From Sphingomonas azotifigens NBRC 15497 (GTDB lineage: Bacteria; Pseudomonadota; Alphaproteobacteria; Sphingomonadales; Sphingomonadaceae), in contig NZ_BCTR01000039.1 of the NCBI RefSeq assembly GCF_002091475.1, positions 27,319 to 91,318 on the forward strand: a stretch of DNA of 64,000 bases, given 5' to 3'. Below the pieces are notes generated by a model. It was not told the origin of the DNA, ran no database searches, and was given only the letters and a program-made list of their open reading frames with translations. Position 1 is the first letter of the stretch; every line of letters begins with the position of its first letter. Shown here one piece after another: positions 1 to 7,226 of this stretch. Both the position numbers and the translations under genes were made by a program.

Positions 1-420
1 CGCGCCCTCTACCGCGTCAAGGCGAAAGCTGCGACCGTCATGGCGAAGGTGGGTTGAAGCCGATGCGAGGTGTAGCGCCACGACCGGGGGAATGCGGTCA
101 TTCGTCACGAACAGCGTCCGCGCGGCACGATTGAGCGCCTGCGCGCGCGTGCCCTCGGCGCGAACCAGCGGCACCGGAACCTGATCGAGCAGCAGGCGGA
201 GCGGCAGGGCGTCTTCTTGCCGCCGTCGTGGCGCTGTCGCCAGCGGACGTCGGGCGGCGGTCCAGCATCCCAAGCCGATCACCCAGCAGAGAACGATGCC
301 TGCTCCGACGAACGACGCCCATAAATGTGCCTGCCATGCCAGTACGAAACAGGCTCCGCCCAAAGCAAGCACCATGCCGGAACCGAATGCTGCGGCTGGG
401 TTGCGCCACTCAGAGCCCAT
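1..420 (-). CDS. Sensor histidine kinase, N-terminal part only (runs off window)
   Basis: On the minus strand an ATG at 420 opens a frame that stays open to the window edge (140 codons). It reads MGSEWRNPAAAF and continues through two hydrophobic stretches, roughly residues 15-30 and 36-52, then a soluble part (LLLDQVPVPLVRAEGTRAQALNRAARTLF) that resembles the start of a PAS-like sensor segment. The kinase core lies outside the window. The start overlaps the stop of the upstream response regulator gene by 11 bases, so the two are co-translated. Calling it a histidine kinase rests on this pairing and on the membrane plus PAS-like layout; no H-box is visible here. Its regulator neighbours an ABC permease, so the pair may sense cell-envelope stress, which is inference. 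Confidence 0.6.
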   Translation of the reverse strand, partial: MGSEWRNPAAAFGSGMVLALGGACFVLAWQAHLWASFVGAGIVLCWVIGLGCWTAARRPLATAPRRRQEDALPLRLLLDQVPVPLVRAEGTRAQALNRAARTLFVTNDRIPPVVALHLASASTHLRHDGRSFRLDAVEGA

Positions 421-1723
421 AGCGCGTCATCCGGCGGTACAGCGCACCGCGGCTGAGGCCGAGCGCGCCAGCAGCGTGCGTTACGTTGTAGCGATGCTGC
501 CGGAGCGCCGCTTCGATGACCAGCCGCTCGTTCTCGTCGAGGTCGAAGCTGGGCGCACCCTCGTCGGCGGGCAGGGGCGGAAGCGCGGCCCGCGCCGGCG
601 AAAGCCATTCGGCTTCGAGCACCGCGTCCTCGTGCAGCAGCAGCGCGCGTTCGATCGCAGCCGCTAGCCCACGCACCTCGTCTGGCCAGGATGTGCGGAG
701 CACCATTGCCTCGGCGGCTGCGGATAGGCGCGGTACGGCGCGGTTATGCCGTTCGGCGGTGACCCACAGGAAATGCCGGGCGAGGAGAAGCGCGTCATCG
801 CCTCGGTCCGCGAGCCGCGGTACCGCGATTTCGACCGTCGCGATGCGTCGGGCGAGCGCCGCTCCGATCCTCCGCGGATCGTCGGCGATCGCGATCGCGC
901 GTGCCGAGACGGGTAGTCGCTCGTGCAGCCGCCTCTGCTCGACTTCTCCCAGGCGGTCGGGGTGGCGAAGCAGAACGCTGCCCTTTGCTCCCTCGAGCCG
1001 CGACCATGCTTCCGGATCGCGCAGGTCGATGGAGAGCATCGGCGTATCGGCATGGTCGGAAGCGGCATGGAGCACCGCAGCGGTAAGACTGCGCCCTGAT
1101 CCGGGCGCGCCCGTGATGACGACGCCAGCCTTGCTGGGTCCGACTCGCCGGACCAGGGCGCGTACCTGCTCGATCGCGGGGCTGTCACCTATCAGACGGA
1201 CCGGGGCCGATGATTCGGCAGTCGGCGGGGTTGTCTCGGAGGCATTGTGCGCCTGCTCGGGACGGGCGGCTGCTTCGAGTGCCGCGACCAGTTCGGCGTT
1301 GCGCCATGGTTTCATTACGAAATCGCACGCGCCCGCGCGCATGGCGGCCACCGCCACGCGGACGCCGCTATGCGCGGTGATGACGACGATGCGTGCGGCG
1401 GGATCGTCCGCGACGATTCGCCCGAGCAGTGTGAGCCCTTCGGCCCCGTCGGTGCGGCCGGGGCCATAGTTGAGATCGAGCAGGACGACGTCAAAGCGCT
1501 TCCGTGCGAGCCGTGAGAGTGCCTCTTCGGGGCTGCCGGCATGGTCGAGCCGATGACCGGCGAGGCGGATCGCCACGCTGAGCGATTCGGCAACGTGCGG
1601 ATTGTCGTCGATCAGCAGGATTGCCAGCCCGGTTGACGCTGCTTCGGACCGTCCATTCGTGGACGGTCCGTCCGCGCCCGGACGGTCTCCGCTTGGCTCT
1701 CTGGCGGAATTTCCTTTCAACAT
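410..1723 (-). CDS. Response regulator with degenerate NtrC-like AAA domain and Fis-type HTH
   Basis: Predicted 437 aa. The receiver domain (about residues 33-150) has the acidic pair D39/D40, a phospho-acceptor D83 in LLDLNYG and the conserved lysine in FVMKPW. The middle region is laid out like the sigma-54 activator AAA domain, but its Walker A reads GAPGSGRS (arginine for lysine), no GAFTGA sigma-54 contact loop is visible, and the Walker B position reads VLLRHPDRL without the DE pair. The last 40 residues form a Fis-type helix-turn-helix (NVTHAAGALGLSRGALYRR). The ATG at 1723 is chosen because upstream in-frame sequence is antisense to an ABC ATPase remnant. It is followed, with 11 bases of overlap, by the partial kinase gene. 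It probably controls the adjacent ABC permease without acting as a true sigma-54 ATPase. Confidence 0.85.
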   Translation of the reverse strand: MLKGNSAREPSGDRPGADGPSTNGRSEAASTGLAILLIDDNPHVAESLSVAIRLAGHRLDHAGSPEEALSRLARKRFDVVLLDLNYGPGRTDGAEGLTLLGRIVADDPAARIVVITAHSGVRVAVAAMRAGACDFVMKPWRNAELVAALEAAARPEQAHNASETTPPTAESSAPVRLIGDSPAIEQVRALVRRVGPSKAGVVITGAPGSGRSLTAAVLHAASDHADTPMLSIDLRDPEAWSRLEGAKGSVLLRHPDRLGEVEQRRLHERLPVSARAIAIADDPRRIGAALARRIATVEIAVPRLADRGDDALLLARHFLWVTAERHNRAVPRLSAAAEAMVLRTSWPDEVRGLAAAIERALLLHEDAVLEAEWLSPARAALPPLPADEGAPSFDLDENERLVIEAALRQHRYNVTHAAGALGLSRGALYRRMTRYGL

Positions 1724-1729
1724 AGTAGC

Positions 1730-1963
1730 TTGGCGTTTTCCGGTGGCTTCGACGACAATGCGGACATGATGACCGAACCCACAAAGGGCGCAAGCGCCGC
1801 GTCCGCAAAGGGCGAGCAGGTGATGGCGATCCTGACTGGACGAAACGCGGCGGGGACGACGATCGCCATAGTCACCCATCCGCCCAGTCATGCCGACATG
1901 GCGAAACGCCGCACCGACATGCTCGACGGTCGCATCGTCGCAAGCGCGATGCGCGCGATCTGA
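1730..1963 (+). pseudogene. Remnant of an ABC transporter ATP-binding protein (C-terminal end)
   Basis: About 70 codons match the end of a MacB/LolD-type ATPase. TEPTKGAS corresponds to the Walker B/D-loop stretch (family form DEPTGxLDS), then GEQVMAIL, an H-loop with THPPSHADMA (family form THDPSHA), and the closing MLDGRIVASA. Walker A, Q-loop and signature motif are absent, and the D-loop residues are altered. The remnant ends 30 bases before an intact permease of the family that normally partners this ATPase. I read this as an internal deletion that removed most of the ATPase gene. Its antisense strand overlaps the promoter side of the response regulator gene, so the loss may also have changed that promoter. 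Confidence 0.75.
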
Positions 1964-1993
1964 TACGCTGCGCCCTTACCGAAGGACTGCCCG

Positions 1994-4390
1994 ATGTACA
2001 GCTTCGCTTTGATTTCGCTGTATCGCTCGCTCACCCGCCACAAGCTCTATGCAGCCCTTAATATCGGCGGTCTGGCACTCGGCATCGCCGTGTTCCTGAT
2101 CCTGGGGCTCTACGTCCGGTTCGAGACGCGCTTCGAAACCTGGCTGCCGGATTATCGCAGCCTGTATCTGGTTCAGGAACATTGGGATCGGCCGGGCAGC
2201 ACCGCCAATGGCTATAGCGACGCGACCATGGGCGGGCTGATTGACCAGCTTCGCGAGGATTTCCCGACGACCGAGGCCACCCGCCTGCGCGGTGTCGGTG
2301 CCACGGTGTTGCGCGACGGCATCGGGACGCCGGAGAATTTTGCGCATGTGGACGGCAATTTCTTCGATCTGTTCCGGTTGCCGATGGTCGCAGGCGATGG
2401 CGCTGCGGCCCTGAAGGAACCGAACAACGTGCTGCTGAACGAGACGACTGCGCGGAAGTACTTTCCGGACGGGCGTGCGATCGGCCAATCCCTGACGCTG
2501 ACCGTCGATGGCGAGACCCGTAGCTATCGCGTGGCCGGCATCTTCCGCGACCCGCCGAAGACGAGCGATCTGCCACTCGCGATGCTCGCCCGTATCCCGG
2601 CCGCGCCCAAAGATCGCTATTGGCATCACTGGGGCAGCGAGCGCTTGATGACCTTCCTGCACTTTCCCAGCCCGGATGCGGCGAAAGCCTATGCCGGCCA
2701 GTTCCCGGCCTTCGTGAAGCGCCGCGCGGCGAAGGATCTCGGCGACATGCTCTCAAAGTTCCGGCTGGAGATGGTTCCGATCGCCGACCGGCACCTGCAA
2801 GACCCCGCAGCCAGGCAGACGGTCGTCACGCTGGGGCTGGTCGGGCTGCTCACGCTGCTGATCGCCATCGTCAATTACGTCAACCTGGCGACGGCACGGG
2901 CGGGCTTGCGCGCGCGCGAGGTCGCGCTGCGCAAGGTGCTCGGCGCCAATCGGCGGACGCTGATCGTCCAGTTCTTGGGAGAAGCGATTCTCATGGTCGC
3001 GATCGCGGCGTTCGTGGGGCTGATGCTCACGGAGCTTGGCCTGCCGTTCGTCAATGCGGCGGGTGGCCTGTCGCTGACGCTTCCCTATGCAGAAGTGGTA
3101 CCGGCGCTGCTGCTGGTCGTACTGGTGGTCGGCATCGGCGCCGGCTTCTATCCTGCGGTGTTGCTGTCGCGCTTTCCCGCCGCGGCGGCGCTGGCGGCTG
3201 CGCGGGCGCCCGGCGGCGGCCGGTCCGGCGCCCGGCTGCGCGAAGGGCTGGTCGTCGCCCAGTTCGCGCTTGCCATCGCGTTCATGATCGGGACGACCGT
3301 GCTGGTGGCGCAGACGCGACATGTGCGCGAGGCCGATCCCGGTTTCCGGCGCGATGGCTTGATCATCGTCCTTTCCACCGCCGACGGATCGGTGGACGCG
3401 AGCCAGCGCACCGCGTTCGTCGACGGATTGCGGCGTCTGCCAGGCGTCAAGGCGGTCGTCGGATCGGAATCGACCCCCGGCATGAACAACAGCAACGGCG
3501 CGCCGTTCAAGATACCCGGACAGGCGGGCGATGGTCCTTCGCTGCAATGGTATTTCGTCGGCCCCGGCTTCTTCGACACGATGGGAATCCGGCTGCTCGC
3601 GGGCCGCAGCTTCGACAATGCGCATCAGCTCGACGATTTCACCGACAAAGCCTGGAAAGAGGCGGTCAACGTGGTCGTCAATCGGCGCGGCGCGGAGACG
3701 CTGGGCTTTTCGAACCCCGCCGACGCGATCGGCAAGACGGTGGGCGGAGCGGAGTCACCGCGAACGATCGTGGGCGTCGTCGAGAATGCGCGTTTCTTTT
3801 CGTCACGCGATCCGATCAACGCGACGCTCTATTATTACACGCCTCGGCAGACGCAGCGCTGGCCAATCACCCTGCGCTACGAGGGCGATACGGAAGCGAC
3901 GCTCCGTGCCGTGGAGGGCGCGTGGCGGCGGGTGGCGCCTAATGTGCCTTTCGATGCCAAGACCGCCTCGCAGAACATGGAGGCCTATTTCGAAGCGGAC
4001 GATCGCGCGACCCGGCTGTTCGCGATCGGCGCAGGACTCGCCGTGCTCATCGGCTGCGGCGGATTGTGGGGGCTCGCTTCGTTCAACACCGCGCGGCGCG
4101 TGAAGGAGATCGGGATCCGCAAGACACTGGGCGCGTCTTCGGCCGACATTGTCCGGCTGCTCGTCGGCCAGTTCCTGCGCCCGGTGCTGATCGCCAACCT
4201 TCTCGCCTGGCCGCTCGCCTTCGTCGCGATGCGCAGTTGGCTTGCCGGGTTCGACGATCGTATCGCGCTGTCGCCGCTGTACTTCCTGGGTGCGTCCCTG
4301 GTCGCTGGCGGCATTGCGGTCCTCACCGTGCTCGGCCAGTCCCTGCGCGCCAGCCGCGCTGCTCCGGCCTGGGCGTTGCGGCATGATTGA
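1994..4390 (+). CDS. MacB/FtsX-family ABC transporter permease
   Basis: Predicted 798 aa. It begins with one membrane helix (about residues 20-42), a large extracytoplasmic MacB-type domain, three helices near 275-400 and a coupling segment with ALRKVLGANRR. A second half repeats the plan: a helix near 425, an extracytoplasmic domain, and three closing helices with GIRKTLGASSADI. This is the tandem-FtsX layout of permeases that move lipids, peptides or antibiotics from the membrane or drive envelope processes. A ribosome site AAGGA lies 8 bases before the ATG. Its expected ATPase survives only as a fragment just upstream, so this permease must borrow another ATPase or be non-functional. No stop or frameshift is seen in the permease itself. 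Confidence 0.9.
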   Translation: MYSFALISLYRSLTRHKLYAALNIGGLALGIAVFLILGLYVRFETRFETWLPDYRSLYLVQEHWDRPGSTANGYSDATMGGLIDQLREDFPTTEATRLRGVGATVLRDGIGTPENFAHVDGNFFDLFRLPMVAGDGAAALKEPNNVLLNETTARKYFPDGRAIGQSLTLTVDGETRSYRVAGIFRDPPKTSDLPLAMLARIPAAPKDRYWHHWGSERLMTFLHFPSPDAAKAYAGQFPAFVKRRAAKDLGDMLSKFRLEMVPIADRHLQDPAARQTVVTLGLVGLLTLLIAIVNYVNLATARAGLRAREVALRKVLGANRRTLIVQFLGEAILMVAIAAFVGLMLTELGLPFVNAAGGLSLTLPYAEVVPALLLVVLVVGIGAGFYPAVLLSRFPAAAALAAARAPGGGRSGARLREGLVVAQFALAIAFMIGTTVLVAQTRHVREADPGFRRDGLIIVLSTADGSVDASQRTAFVDGLRRLPGVKAVVGSESTPGMNNSNGAPFKIPGQAGDGPSLQWYFVGPGFFDTMGIRLLAGRSFDNAHQLDDFTDKAWKEAVNVVVNRRGAETLGFSNPADAIGKTVGGAESPRTIVGVVENARFFSSRDPINATLYYYTPRQTQRWPITLRYEGDTEATLRAVEGAWRRVAPNVPFDAKTASQNMEAYFEADDRATRLFAIGAGLAVLIGCGGLWGLASFNTARRVKEIGIRKTLGASSADIVRLLVGQFLRPVLIANLLAWPLAFVAMRSWLAGFDDRIALSPLYFLGASLVAGGIAVLTVLGQSLRASRAAPAWALRHD

Positions 4391-4469
4391 TGGTGGGCAG
4401 GGCCAAACCGCGGTCTGCCACAGAACCGTAATATCCGGGGCGCAACTCCGCGCTTTCGGAGCGCTGCCC

Positions 4470-5150
4470 TTGCACATTCTTATCGTCGAAGACGATCCGG
4501 TCATCGCGGATCACATCCTGACCGGTCTGCACCAGCATGGCCATGATGCCACGCTCGCGCGAAGCGGTATCGAGGCACTGGCCGCGTTCGAACCGTCAGC
4601 ACATGACGCGATCGTGCTCGACCGGTTACTCCCGGATGCCGACGGCCTTGCGATCCTCGACCGGCTGAGGAGCAAGGGCAGTACCGTCCCCGTTCTCGTT
4701 CTGAGTGCGCTGGGATCGGTCAATGATCGCATCGAGGGCCTGGACGTCGGCGCGGACGATTATCTCACCAAACCGTTCGACATCGACGAGCTGGCTGCGC
4801 GGCTGGCGGCGATCGCCCGCCGCAACCAGCCGCGGCCCGAAGGCGCACTGATCGAGGTCGGGCGGCTCCAGCTTGATCCTGCCAGCCACCGCGCCAGCTT
4901 CCGCGACGCCGCGCTGGTGCTAAACCGCAAGCAATATTCGCTGCTCGCGCACCTGATGTGCAATGCCGATCGGCTGGTAACGCGCTCGATGCTGCTTGAA
5001 CGCGTCTGGGCCTATAGCTTCTCGCCGACCACCAATATCGTGGAGAGCAACATCAGCCGGCTGCGCGCTACCCTGCTTGATCTGGGCTGTGATCCGATCG
5101 AGACGCAGCGGGGCGCCGGCTACATCCTCAGGTCCGATCGATGCGTCTGA
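4470..5150 (+). CDS. OmpR/PhoB-family response regulator
   Basis: Predicted 226 aa from a TTG start (LHILIVEDD) preceded by GGAG at 8 bases. In-frame sequence upstream of the TTG is not protein-like and overlaps the permease gene. The receiver domain has the acidic pair after ILIVEDD, phospho-acceptor D51 (AIVLDRLLPD) and K101 (YLTKPFD). The C-terminal third is a winged helix (Trans_reg_C) with RKQYSLLAHLM, LLERVWAY and IETQRGAGYIL. It overlaps the next gene, a histidine kinase, by 10 bases, so the two form one signalling unit. The target is not obvious from the sequence. A tandem repeat upstream of the PepSY and TonB genes (6982-7003) is a candidate site. Confidence 0.93.
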   Translation: MHILIVEDDPVIADHILTGLHQHGHDATLARSGIEALAAFEPSAHDAIVLDRLLPDADGLAILDRLRSKGSTVPVLVLSALGSVNDRIEGLDVGADDYLTKPFDIDELAARLAAIARRNQPRPEGALIEVGRLQLDPASHRASFRDAALVLNRKQYSLLAHLMCNADRLVTRSMLLERVWAYSFSPTTNIVESNISRLRATLLDLGCDPIETQRGAGYILRSDRCV

Positions 5151-6532
5151 CGCCGCGGCTTGCGGCGCCCCGGGGCGGGGTGGGGCGGCTGGCAATCCAG
5201 GTCGGTATCGCCTTCGCGCTGGCCATGGCGGCGGTGGGCATGATCGCGTTCAGCGCTGCGGACGCCTGGGTGTCGAGCCGGATTGATGCCTCGCTGCGCC
5301 ATCACACGGCCAAGTATCTCGCACCGCTGGACGGCCACCTCGTGACGGACGTCGAACTAGTCGAGCGGATCGGCGACTGGCAGCGTCGCAAGGTACTGAG
5401 CGAGCGCACCTATCTCCTCTTTGATAGGCAGGGGCGGAGGTTGGCGGGGCGGCTTGATCTCGCGCCGCCAGCCCCGGGCTTGTCGGACGTCCGCTTCTAC
5501 GGCGGAGGCCGCGCGTCCCAAACCGGGCGTGCGCTCGCGACGCGCACCCCGGATGGGAGCCTGCTGGTCATCGTCCAGCACAGCGAGGCGGCGGAAAATC
5601 TGCACGCGCTGTTGCCGAGCGTGGTCCTGCTGATCTCGCTGGTTGCGGTGATCATGGGCGTGACGGCGACGCTGCTGTTCGCCCGGCTTACCGCCAACCG
5701 CCTGCTGGAGACGCAGAGCGCTGCCGATGCCATCGCCGCAGGCGATCTCAGCCGGCGGATCCCCACCGATCGGCTGGACGGCATGTTCGCGGTGCAGGCG
5801 CACAGCCTCAACCGCATGCTCGACCGGATGGAAGAGTTGGTGAGTGCGCAGCAGCTCTTCTCCAGCAACCTCGCGCATGAGTTGCGGACGCCGCTCACCC
5901 GGTTGCGCACCTTGCTCGCGCAAGGCGACAGCGGGCGTCCTGTGCCGCTCGAGCGGGCCGAACGCGAATGCGCGGCGATCATCGCCATTTTCGATGCGCT
6001 CTTGCGCTTGGCGGAAATCGAGACCGGTCGCCTGCCGCGCGTGATGGCGCCGCTGTCGTTGCGTCCGCTGCTCGAGGATGTCGCCGACACGATGGAGCCG
6101 GTACTGGCCGATCATGGCGGTCGGTTGGAGGTCGGACGGCTCGACGACGTCACCATCACCGGCGACGCCGATCTGCTCAACCAGTTGCTGGTAAACCTGC
6201 TGGAAAATGTCGCGACACACACGCCCGCTGGTACCAGCGCCCGGCTGTCGCTGGAGCGCGACGAGGCGGGTGCGCTGATCACGATTCGTGACGACGGCCC
6301 CGGTCTGGGGCCGGGCGATCACCACCGCCTTTTGCGTCCGTTCGAGCGGGGCGCGGCGGCGGGCGATGTGCGGGGGAGCGGACTGGGGCTGGCCATCGCG
6401 CAGGCGATCGTGCGCTTCCACCGGGGCAGGCTCGATCTGGGCGATGCGGCGCCGGGCCTGGAGGTGCGGGTGCAAATCCCGGCGAACGATCCGCTCAGCG
6501 CAGTCGTGCCCGCCGGCCCCGCCGCAGCCTGA
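5141..6532 (+). CDS. Membrane sensor histidine kinase (partner of OmpR-type regulator)
   Basis: Predicted 463 aa. Membrane helices at about 18-40 and 156-181 flank a periplasmic sensor loop of about 115 residues. A HAMP segment with AADAIAAGDLSRRIP follows, then the H-box SNLAHELRTPLTRL with phospho-acceptor His246. An N-box (LLVNLLENVATHTP) and G-boxes (DDGPGLG, GSGLGLAIAQAI) complete the HATPase domain. The small periplasmic domain and overall length fit the QseC/PhoQ-like class. It overlaps the regulator gene by 10 bases and its 3' end overlaps the convergent PepSY-type gene by 38 bases. The signal it detects cannot be told from the sequence; with a TonB receptor downstream, metal or envelope sensing is a reasonable guess. 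Confidence 0.93.
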   Translation: MRLTPRLAAPRGGVGRLAIQVGIAFALAMAAVGMIAFSAADAWVSSRIDASLRHHTAKYLAPLDGHLVTDVELVERIGDWQRRKVLSERTYLLFDRQGRRLAGRLDLAPPAPGLSDVRFYGGGRASQTGRALATRTPDGSLLVIVQHSEAAENLHALLPSVVLLISLVAVIMGVTATLLFARLTANRLLETQSAADAIAAGDLSRRIPTDRLDGMFAVQAHSLNRMLDRMEELVSAQQLFSSNLAHELRTPLTRLRTLLAQGDSGRPVPLERAERECAAIIAIFDALLRLAEIETGRLPRVMAPLSLRPLLEDVADTMEPVLADHGGRLEVGRLDDVTITGDADLLNQLLVNLLENVATHTPAGTSARLSLERDEAGALITIRDDGPGLGPGDHHRLLRPFERGAAAGDVRGSGLGLAIAQAIVRFHRGRLDLGDAAPGLEVRVQIPANDPLSAVVPAGPAAA

Positions 6533-6863
6533 GCGCCATCGACAGATACATCCAGAAGCCTGACGCGGCGAAGAACAATATAGCCAGACCACCCGCGAGG
6601 TTGAGCGCGATGCCGACGGGGCCCAGCGATTCGCCCGAATGGAGATGCTTCACCCAGCGGTTCCAGCTCCGCATCGCGCTCTGCGGCTTCTGCGCGGGCT
6701 TGGCGTCGATCGGAGCCTTGGCCTCCTTGCCTTCCTTTGCCGCCGACGCGGCCGGCCGCGTATCCAGCAGCGAGGTCATCTGGGTGGCGACGCCGGTCAG
6801 CGCCAGGACGAACAGGATCAGCGCAAACCATGGAGCGAGAAACTTGTGCCAGCGGCGCATCAA
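6495..6863 (-). CDS. Small PepSY-type membrane protein
   Basis: Predicted 122 aa with a start MMRRWHKFLAPW, a first membrane helix (about 10-28), a soluble lysine/alanine-rich loop of about 40 residues, the segment WNRWVKHLHSGE, and a second helix (about 83-103) ending in GFWMYLSMALRLRRGRR. The RRWHKFLAP start, the LHSGE motif and the GFWMYL ending are hallmarks of short PepSY-associated transmembrane proteins, which in proteobacteria often sit beside TonB receptors and act in iron reduction or siderophore handling at the inner membrane. Here a TonB receptor lies downstream on the opposite strand. Its 3' end overlaps the kinase gene by 38 bases, convergently. Confidence 0.8.
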   Translation of the reverse strand: MMRRWHKFLAPWFALILFVLALTGVATQMTSLLDTRPAASAAKEGKEAKAPIDAKPAQKPQSAMRSWNRWVKHLHSGESLGPVGIALNLAGGLAILFFAASGFWMYLSMALRLRRGRRARLR

Positions 6864-6950
6864 CGATCTTTCCTACGATAGGGGTAGCAAGGGGGCAGTC
6901 CCTCCTGCCGCGCCGCTTGTGCCATGGCGACGATGACAGCGGGATGATGA

Positions 6951-7003
6951 CAACATTCTAAGTTTGCAATGTTGCCGCTTTCACGCCCGATCCACGCCCG
7001 ATC
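6951..7003. promoter_or_regulatory. Inverted repeat and 11-bp tandem repeat between the PepSY-type and TonB receptor genes
   Basis: In the 363-base gap between the PepSY-type gene (start 6863) and the TonB receptor (start 7227), CAACATT at 6951-6957 is perfectly mirrored by AATGTTG at 6968-6974. Directly after it CACGCCCGATC occurs twice in tandem, at 6982-6992 and 6993-7003. An 11-base period places both copies on one DNA face, the usual geometry of OmpR-type regulator sites. A link with the neighbouring two-component pair is inference. The remaining gap sequence shows nothing else I can name. Confidence 0.4.
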
Positions 7004-7226
7004 GTAACAGAGACGTCATGGGCCAGACCTAGCCCGACCGCGCACCCGGCGGCCGACCCGACCGACCGGGAACTGGGGAAAAGGGGAAGCATCGATGCCT
7101 GCCACATCGCTGGCGGCGGCCGCACGTGCGGATCGCCGAGCGCCGTCGTGCGCGTATCGTGCAAGCCTCGCCGCGGCGGAAGGACCGCGCCCAGCCCATG
7201 CCCTTCAGCCGATGATGAGGAAGACC

